Shown here in pieces: positions 59,031-64,000 of a stretch of 64,000 bases of DNA. Made by a program: the position numbers and the translations under genes. The stretch is from Nitrospirota bacterium. Its GTDB lineage: Bacteria > Nitrospirota > JACRHJ01. Under the pieces are notes generated by a model. The model had not been told where the DNA came from. It made no database searches and was given only the letters and a program-made list of their open reading frames with translations. Location of the stretch: the NCBI GenBank assembly GCA_021784575.1, contig JAJYHX010000001.1, positions 87,280-151,279 of the forward strand, read 5' to 3'. How positions within the stretch are numbered: the first letter of the stretch is position 1; the number at the start of each line of letters is the position of its first letter.

Positions 59031-61073
59031 TTATTTTACCCTCGTGCCGGGGGCCGGTTTGCCGGCATCGTCCACGGCGTCGAACCCGGCGAGTTTAAGC
59101 GTATTCACGTCTCCGGCTGCCAGCACCATCCCCTGGGACTCTATGCCCATAAGTTTAGCAGGTTTCAGGTTCGCCACAACCACCACTGTGCGCCCGACAA
59201 GCTCTTCAGGAGAATACGCTTTCCCGATTCCGCCGACGATCTGACGCGTCTCCGCGCCTATATCGATTTTCATTTTTACAAGTTTGTCGGACTTCGGCAC
59301 ACGCTCGGCCTCCAGAATTTTGCCGATGCGGAGGTCTGCTTTCATGAAGTCGTCGATGGTTATCCGGTTATCCACGGCGGCGGTCTGCGGCTCATTGACT
59401 GATTCCTTTACTTTCTTTAACCCCTCGCCCGTTTCTGGGAGAGGGGCAGGGGGTGAGGGCTGATTTGCCGCGGCGGCTGACGCGGCCTTTTTTGCTTTTA
59501 TTCTCTCAGTCTCAATCCTCGGGAACGGCGCCGGGCCGCGGACTATTTTCTGGCCCGCAAAATATCTCCAGAATGTTTTTTCTATTGGAATTTTTTCATC
59601 TGCAAGGTGTGTTGAATGCCCAAGCTGCTCCCATATAATTTCCATTTTCTCCGGCATTATTGGATAAAGCATGATAGCTGAAGCTTTTATAACTTGAGCA
59701 GACGAACCCAGAACATTGTTCAATCTTAGTTTATCTTTAGTTGCCTCACTTTTAGCTAAAGTCCAAGGAGCCTGAAGGTCAATTAAACGATTGGCGTCGG
59801 ATATCATCTTCCAAACAGTTTGAATGGCATCATTAAAAGAAAAACTTTCCATTAAGTCTTTATATTTTTTAAAAAGGCCAAGTATTTCTGGCTCATATAC
59901 ATTGAATGGAAGAATCTTTTCGTCAACATCATAATTTGGTTCCGGTATCTCCCCTCCTAAATACTTCTCAATCATGTTTATCGTGCGGAAATGGAGGTTT
60001 CCCAAATCGTTTGCGAGGTCGGAGTTTATGCGGTTTACAAGGGCGTCTTTAGAGAAATCGCCGTCCAATCCGAACGGGACTTCGCGTAGCAGAAAATACC
60101 GGAACTCGTCCACGCCGTATTCCTTTGCGACGGCGGCGGGATCGATGACGTTGCCCTTGGACTTGGACATCTTCTCGCCCTCAATCGTCCACCAGCCGTG
60201 CGAGACGATTGTCTTCGGGAGGGGCAGTTCAGCCGCGAGGAGGAGGCATGGCCAGTAGACCGCGTGGAAGCGCAGGATGTCCTTGCCGATTACGTGCGCC
60301 GCGACGGGATTTTCCTCCGGCCAGAACTTCTTGAATTTTTCCGTATCAGTGTCCGGGTAGCCGAGAGCTGTAATATAATTCGTCAGCGCGTCCAGCCAGA
60401 CGTAAATCACGTGCCTGTCGTCGCCGGGGACGGGTATGCCCCACTTGAAAGTCGTGCGCGAGATGGAGAGATCCCGGAGGCCGGTCTTTATGAAACTTAC
60501 AATCTCGTTTCTGCGGGACTCCGGCCTGATGAAATCCGGATGAGTCTCGATATGTTCGAGAAGTTGTTTTTCGTATTTCGACATGCGGAAGAAATAGCTT
60601 TCTTCCTTCAGTTTCTCAACGGGTCTGCCGCAGTCCGGGCATTTGCCCCCTTCTTTTAGTTGAAGCGATGTCCAGAAGCTCTCGCACGGGATGCAATACC
60701 AGTCCTCGTATTCGCCCTTGTAGATGTCGCCCTTGTCCTGGAGAACCTTGAAGAGGTGTTGGACGGATTTCTTGTGCCGCTCCTCCGTCGTGCGGATGAA
60801 GCCGTCATTGGAAATATTTAAGAGGCGCCAGAGCTCCTTGTATTGCGGGACGATGGAGTCAACGAATTCCTGCGGCTTCAGGCCCTTCTCTCCGGCGGTC
60901 TTTTCCACCTTCTGGCCGTGCTCGTCGGTGCCGGTCAGGAAGAACACGTCGTCGCCTATGAGGCGATGATAGCGCGCCAGGACGTCCGCGGCGACGGTGG
61001 TGTATGCATGGCCGACATGCGGCGCGTCGTTTACGTAATAAATGGGAGTAGTGATGTAGAATGCATTTTTCAT
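59031..61073 (-). CDS. metG: Methionyl-tRNA synthetase
   Basis: 680 residues from the ATG at 61073, which overlaps the yaaT stop as ATGA. Class I signatures YYVNDAPHVGHAYTT (HIGH-like) and KMSKSKGN (KMSKS) are present. The zinc knuckle is CIPCESFW...CPDCG, and a C-terminal tRNA-binding EMAP/Arc1p-like domain spans about 580-680. Two oddities stand out. PSPPAPLPETGEG (about residues 538-550) is encoded by a dispersed repeat (59421-59459). The stretch 59580-59980, in the anticodon-binding domain, is much more AT-rich than either side. Confidence 0.97.
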   Translation of the reverse strand: MKNAFYITTPIYYVNDAPHVGHAYTTVAADVLARYHRLIGDDVFFLTGTDEHGQKVEKTAGEKGLKPQEFVDSIVPQYKELWRLLNISNDGFIRTTEERHKKSVQHLFKVLQDKGDIYKGEYEDWYCIPCESFWTSLQLKEGGKCPDCGRPVEKLKEESYFFRMSKYEKQLLEHIETHPDFIRPESRRNEIVSFIKTGLRDLSISRTTFKWGIPVPGDDRHVIYVWLDALTNYITALGYPDTDTEKFKKFWPEENPVAAHVIGKDILRFHAVYWPCLLLAAELPLPKTIVSHGWWTIEGEKMSKSKGNVIDPAAVAKEYGVDEFRYFLLREVPFGLDGDFSKDALVNRINSDLANDLGNLHFRTINMIEKYLGGEIPEPNYDVDEKILPFNVYEPEILGLFKKYKDLMESFSFNDAIQTVWKMISDANRLIDLQAPWTLAKSEATKDKLRLNNVLGSSAQVIKASAIMLYPIMPEKMEIIWEQLGHSTHLADEKIPIEKTFWRYFAGQKIVRGPAPFPRIETERIKAKKAASAAAANQPSPPAPLPETGEGLKKVKESVNEPQTAAVDNRITIDDFMKADLRIGKILEAERVPKSDKLVKMKIDIGAETRQIVGGIGKAYSPEELVGRTVVVVANLKPAKLMGIESQGMVLAAGDVNTLKLAGFDAVDDAGKPAPGTRVK
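59421..59459. repeat. Dispersed repeat inside metG
   Basis: CCCCTCGCCCGTTTCTGGGAGAGGGGCAGGGGGTGAGGG is a widespread bacterial intergenic repeat, here read in frame as a Pro-rich linker between the catalytic and C-terminal domains of MetG. Confidence 0.8.
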
Positions 61074-61996
61074 TGTGCGGGCGCGCCTCCGCCCTCGCCA
61101 TCTCTGTCGCCGGGTTTTTTCCTGCGGCGTTTGCGCCATGCGTTGCGCTTTTTCTTCCTGTCGTGCGGCTTATCCTCCGGGGTCGTCGGTTTATCCGCGC
61201 CCTGCGAATGGACTTTGACCTCCGCTCCGGGCGGGAGCATCACCTCTTCCGTTTCGGCCTCGTTTTTATCGCAAGGCCGCTTTTGGCAGCACCTCTTTCT
61301 TTCGCCTTTTTTGGCCTCGTCGTATAGACTGTACTCGTATCCCAGGCAGCACATGAGACGCCCGCAGATGCCGGAGATCTTCGCCGGATTGAGCACCAGG
61401 TCCTGCTTCTTCGCCATACGGATTGACACCGGCTCAAAATCGCGCAGGAACGTGGAACAGCAAAGAGGCCGTCCGCATGGCCCGAAGCCTCCAAGCATCT
61501 TCGCCTCGTCACGGACGCCGATCTGCCGCATTTCTATTCGTATGTGGAAGCGGTGCGCAAGGTCTTTTACAAGGTCCCGGAAGTCCACCCTGCCGTCGGC
61601 GGTAAAGTAGAACGTCGCCTTGGAGTTGTCGAAAGCCCATTCCACTCTTACGAGCTTCATTACCATCTCGCGTTCCAGGACCCTCTGTTGGCATACCCTG
61701 AACGCCTCGTTTTCAAACTCGCGGTTTCTTTCTATTTTCCTTATGTCATCCTCGGTAGCTTTCCGGATGACCCTTTTCAGAGGCTTGTCGGATGGCCCGC
61801 GTTCCTCGGGATGAGCCTCGCTTACAACCGTCGCAACTCCAAGCCCCTGCTCCGAGTCCACGATTACCCTGTCCCCGACGGAAAGCAAAAGGGAACCCGC
61901 GTCGAAATTATAGACCTTGCAGCCCTCGCGGTAACGCACTCCGACGACGTTAAAAGTCCCCGCGCGCCCGGCGCCTGCGGGCACAGCCTTCCCCAT
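61070..61996 (-). CDS. PSP1/YaaT (RicT)-like protein
   Basis: 308 residues from the ATG at 61996, which has AGGA 5 nt upstream; an upstream in-frame ATG (62146) would overlap holB by 124 nt. VVGVRYREGCKVYNFDAG, RVDFRDLVKDLAHRFHIRIEMRQIGVRDEAKMLGGFGPCGRPLCCSTFL and PAKISGICGRLMCCLGYEY are PSP1/YaaT signatures with their conserved Cys. In Bacillus RicT is part of an Fe-S complex that affects RNA processing. The tail is Arg/Lys-rich. It sits between holB and metG, the common order. Confidence 0.9.
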   Translation of the reverse strand: MGKAVPAGAGRAGTFNVVGVRYREGCKVYNFDAGSLLLSVGDRVIVDSEQGLGVATVVSEAHPEERGPSDKPLKRVIRKATEDDIRKIERNREFENEAFRVCQQRVLEREMVMKLVRVEWAFDNSKATFYFTADGRVDFRDLVKDLAHRFHIRIEMRQIGVRDEAKMLGGFGPCGRPLCCSTFLRDFEPVSIRMAKKQDLVLNPAKISGICGRLMCCLGYEYSLYDEAKKGERKRCCQKRPCDKNEAETEEVMLPPGAEVKVHSQGADKPTTPEDKPHDRKKKRNAWRKRRRKKPGDRDGEGGGAPAQ

Positions 61997-62022
61997 CTGT
62001 TCCTGCGGCGCGGGATCCCCGT

Positions 62023-63069
62023 TCAGATCAGGACTTCCGTTTTCAGTCTCAGAAACAGGTCTTCCGCCGTCAACCGCCTGTTGAATGTCCTCGTGAGCGC
62101 CGCCCCCGTCTGCTCCAGGAGTATAATTGCCTCCTCCGACCTCCATCCGTCTATCCTCCTAACCCATGCCCTTAACTCGTCCGTTAAGTCTCGGTTTATT
62201 GCGAGCGATTCGTCCGCGCCCGCGCTTAATATCATTATATCCCTGAACCACGCGCTCCCGAAGCTCACAATGTCTTCGAGCGCGCCTCCTTCTGCGGAGG
62301 CCTTCTCCGCTTCCTTCAGGACCTGCGCGAGCGTAAGACCAGGAAGTCTTGCGATAAACTTCAGCGCGCCCCGCCTCCGCTCGACAAGCTCGGATGGCTC
62401 GACAGCCAGGGCATCGCCCGGCCTTCCACCCGTAAGCCGCGCAGCCATCAACGCCATATCGTGCGAAAGTCCATTCCGCTCCATCAGAAGGCCGGCCACC
62501 GCCTCCTCGCTCAGGGTGGAGAATCCTACTGAGCGGCACCTGGAAAGCACGGTCGGAAGGAGCGAGTCCGGCTTCGAGCTTACCAGAATCACGTGGCTTG
62601 AATCCGGCGGTTCCTCCAGCGTCTTTAAGAAGGCGTTCATGGCCTCCTCGTTCATCAGGTGCGCGTCGTCGACAATCAATGCCTTCCTGCCGCCGCCGAC
62701 GGCCTTCAGCGATATAAACTCCTGCGCCGCGCGAACCTGCGAGATGACAATCTCCTGGCGCATCTTCCCGGTATCCTGGTTAATCTCCAGGGCGATCGTC
62801 ATCACGTTCGGATGACAGCCGGAATCGATATTGCGGCACGACTGGCAGACGCCGCAGGAATCTGCCGGTAGAGCCGGTAGGCCGGCTTCCGACGGGCCGG
62901 CTGCCGGGTTCATGCAATTCAGCGCCTTCGCCAGCGCAAGCGCCGCAAGTCTCTTGCCGATGCCGTCCTCGCCGCGAAAGAGGTACGCCGGGGGAAGCTG
63001 TCCGGTGGACATATCCCGCCTGATTACCTCAATCTGCCGCTTATGACCGAGTATCGATGAGAAGTTCAT
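62023..63069 (-). CDS. holB: DNA polymerase III delta-prime subunit
   Basis: 348 residues. FRGEDGIGKRLAALALA is the P-loop-like region (R replaces S/T), followed by zinc-module DSCGVCQSCRNIDSGCHPNV and sensor IVDDAHLMNEEAMNAFLKTLEEPP. It is the stator of the clamp loader. About 12 extra residues (AAGPSEAGLPALPA) precede the zinc site; their DNA is a GCCGGTA/GCCGGC-rich cluster (62861-62895). It lies between tmk and yaaT. Confidence 0.93.
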   Translation of the reverse strand: MNFSSILGHKRQIEVIRRDMSTGQLPPAYLFRGEDGIGKRLAALALAKALNCMNPAAGPSEAGLPALPADSCGVCQSCRNIDSGCHPNVMTIALEINQDTGKMRQEIVISQVRAAQEFISLKAVGGGRKALIVDDAHLMNEEAMNAFLKTLEEPPDSSHVILVSSKPDSLLPTVLSRCRSVGFSTLSEEAVAGLLMERNGLSHDMALMAARLTGGRPGDALAVEPSELVERRRGALKFIARLPGLTLAQVLKEAEKASAEGGALEDIVSFGSAWFRDIMILSAGADESLAINRDLTDELRAWVRRIDGWRSEEAIILLEQTGAALTRTFNRRLTAEDLFLRLKTEVLI

Positions 63070-63071
63070 AA

Positions 63072-63108
63072 CGCCCCCTCGGTCCCCCTCTTAAATCTTA
63101 AGAGGGGG
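63072..63108. repeat. Dispersed palindrome, inverse copy of 18925-18960
   Basis: CGCCCCCTCGG then TCCCCCTCTTAAATCTTAAGAGGGGG is the reverse complement of the 18.9-kb element with two added bases. It fills the holB-tmk gap. Confidence 0.75.
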
Positions 63109-63117
63109 ATGAAGGAA

Positions 63118-63774
63118 TTAAAAATTGTCATTCCCGCGAAAGCGGGAACCCAGCGACTTTTGAATTAATGCCTGCACCTCTTCCGCCGTCCCCGACGCAT
63201 CTATAATTTTAAATCTGTCGGTCTCACGCGAGGCTAAGGTCAGATACCCCTGCCGCACCTTTTTATGAAACTCATCCGGCTCTTCCTCGAAGCGGCCCTC
63301 GCTGGCCTGGTTATTGTCGCCGTTTCTTTTTCGGGCGCGTCTTAAACCCTCGGCAACCGGAATGTCGAGGAGAAGCGTCAAATCCGGCGCGAGCCCCTGC
63401 GTAGCCGCTTCGTTTAGATCCGCGATTAATTCCAGGCCAACGCCCCTGCCGAAGCCCTGATAAGCCAGTGTCGCGTCCGTGAACCTGTCGCATATCACGA
63501 CGGCGCCGTCGGCCAGCGCGGGTTCTATGACTTCGGCGACATGCTGTGCGCGGTCGGCAAAATAAAGCAGAAGCTCGGCCCGGCTGTCGATACCCTTGCT
63601 CTCCGGGTCGAGAAGAATTTCACGAATCCTTTTCCCGATGACCGTCCCGCCCGGCTCGCGCGTGAGGACGACGCGCCTGCCCTTGCTTTGGATATACTCA
63701 GACATGAGCCTCGCCTGCGTTGTCTTCCCGCAGCCCTCTATGCCTTCAAGCGTGATGAAAAAACCGTTGGACAT
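63118..63774 (-). CDS. tmk: Thymidylate kinase
   Basis: 218 residues. P-loop TLEGIEGCGKTTQARL, DR motif CDRFTDATLAYQGFGRG, lid region RARKRNGDNNQASEGRFEEE. It phosphorylates dTMP. The last about 10 residues (SLGSRFRGNDNF) are encoded by GTCATTCCCGCGAAAGCGGGAACCCAG (63127-63153), a very common dispersed repeat that has replaced the gene end. Located next to holB as usual. Confidence 0.96.
   Translation of the reverse strand: MSNGFFITLEGIEGCGKTTQARLMSEYIQSKGRRVVLTREPGGTVIGKRIREILLDPESKGIDSRAELLLYFADRAQHVAEVIEPALADGAVVICDRFTDATLAYQGFGRGVGLELIADLNEAATQGLAPDLTLLLDIPVAEGLRRARKRNGDNNQASEGRFEEEPDEFHKKVRQGYLTLASRETDRFKIIDASGTAEEVQALIQKSLGSRFRGNDNF
63127..63153. repeat. Dispersed hairpin forming the 3' end of tmk
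   Basis: GTCATTCCCGC-GAAA-GCGGGAACCCAG, a stable hairpin of a widespread repeat family, read as the C-terminus of Tmk. Related to the element at 4037-4056. Confidence 0.8.
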
Positions 63775-63776
63775 TT

Positions 63777-64000
63777 TTACCGGCGGCCCTGCTCCCTTAT
63801 TATCCTCTTGAATATCTCCACCGCCTCCATCGCGTCGCGGGAAAAGGCCGCCGCGCCGACGGACTTCGCATAACCCTCCGTAATCACCGCGCCGCCAAGC
63901 ACGACGGGAATCTTCATCCCGCGCCTGTCCCGCTCATTTATCACCGCGCCCATCTGCGTCATGGTCGTGGTCATAAGCGCGGAGAGGCCGATGACGTCAG
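63777..64000 (-). CDS. Corrinoid/B12-binding protein (C-terminal end)
   Basis: The 3' 73 codons of a gene running off the right edge: DVIGLSALMTTTMTQM, GAVINERDRRGMKIPVVLGG, AVITEGYAKSVGAAAFSRDAMEAVEIFKRI. The pattern (LSALMTTTM, GGAxITxxYAxxxGADxxxxDA) is the C-terminal half of a cobalamin-binding domain as in MtbC/MtaC and MetH-like corrinoid proteins. It stops 2 nt before the tmk ATG, so it may be part of that operon. Confidence 0.85.
   Translation of the reverse strand, partial: DVIGLSALMTTTMTQMGAVINERDRRGMKIPVVLGGAVITEGYAKSVGAAAFSRDAMEAVEIFKRIIREQGRR

Noticed and set aside
62023-62146. A longer yaaT start at 62146
   Set aside because: It would overlap holB by 124 nt and add a Gly-rich extension unlike the family. 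The ATG at 61996 has a Shine-Dalgarno and fits the PSP1 N-terminus.

Overview
The window is a GC-rich, gene-dense piece of a bacterial chromosome. It holds about 62 protein genes and no rRNA, tRNA, CRISPR array or insertion sequence that I can support. The organism is diderm: it has secretin, lipoprotein, porin and Sec-signal genes. It makes c-type cytochromes and sigma-54-dependent regulators and probably lives anaerobically or on metal/redox chemistry (Ptb-Buk, corrinoid protein, UbiU/UbiV-like U32 pair, Cyc2-like haem porin). Nitrospirota or Desulfobacterota-like lineages fit best, but taxonomy cannot be fixed from this sequence alone.

Layout. 1-3.9 kb: chromosome-partition cluster mnmG-rsmG-parA-parB on the minus strand, with two perfect parS palindromes flanking rsmG; such clusters usually lie near oriC. 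4-12.4 kb: periplasmic OB-fold protein, DUF2231 membrane protein, guaA, ptb-buk, a monohaem outer-membrane porin and rmuC. 12.5-17.2 kb: TPR and FG-GAP proteins, an AT-rich C-protein/REase/MTase restriction module, and rpsU, which seems to start with CTG. 17.3-24.8 kb: NtrYX-type two-component system with a truncated BrnA antitoxin between its genes, zinc alcohol dehydrogenase, PIN/Phd toxin-antitoxin, smpB. 24.9-32.3 kb: uvrA, DUF2156, thiS, an RlmD-type methyltransferase and the U32 pair. 32.2-36.9 kb: tetrapyrrole methylase, a second AT-rich restriction module, permease, DUF1573. 37-40 kb: TPR and HEAT proteins. 40-54 kb: a sigma-54-promoted 20-residue microgene, a haem-motif histidine kinase with its sigma-54 activator, and a ten-gene type II secretion/type IV pilus-like operon. 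54-59 kb: DUF1858, triheme cytochrome, HD-GYP and two TPR proteins. 59-64 kb: metG-yaaT-holB-tmk and the 3' end of a corrinoid-protein gene.

The most interesting region is 40.0-54.0 kb. A secretion operon with unusual parts (REC-GspE fusion; lipoprotein secretin with N-terminal TPRs and a C-terminal cohesin-like domain) runs into a kinase with a periplasmic CxxCH motif and a sigma-54 activator. These are followed at once by a consensus sigma-54 promoter, a strong Shine-Dalgarno, a 20-codon ORF ending in HPC, and an intrinsic terminator: a compact candidate regulon for a secreted or modified peptide.

Genome-scale themes also appear. Several genes look leaderless (promoter -10 box 5-8 nt before the start codon). 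Short dispersed palindromes have been absorbed in frame into housekeeping proteins (RsmG, GuaA, MetG, Tmk, the U32 pair). Compositional mosaics include two restriction modules and an AT-rich patch inside metG.
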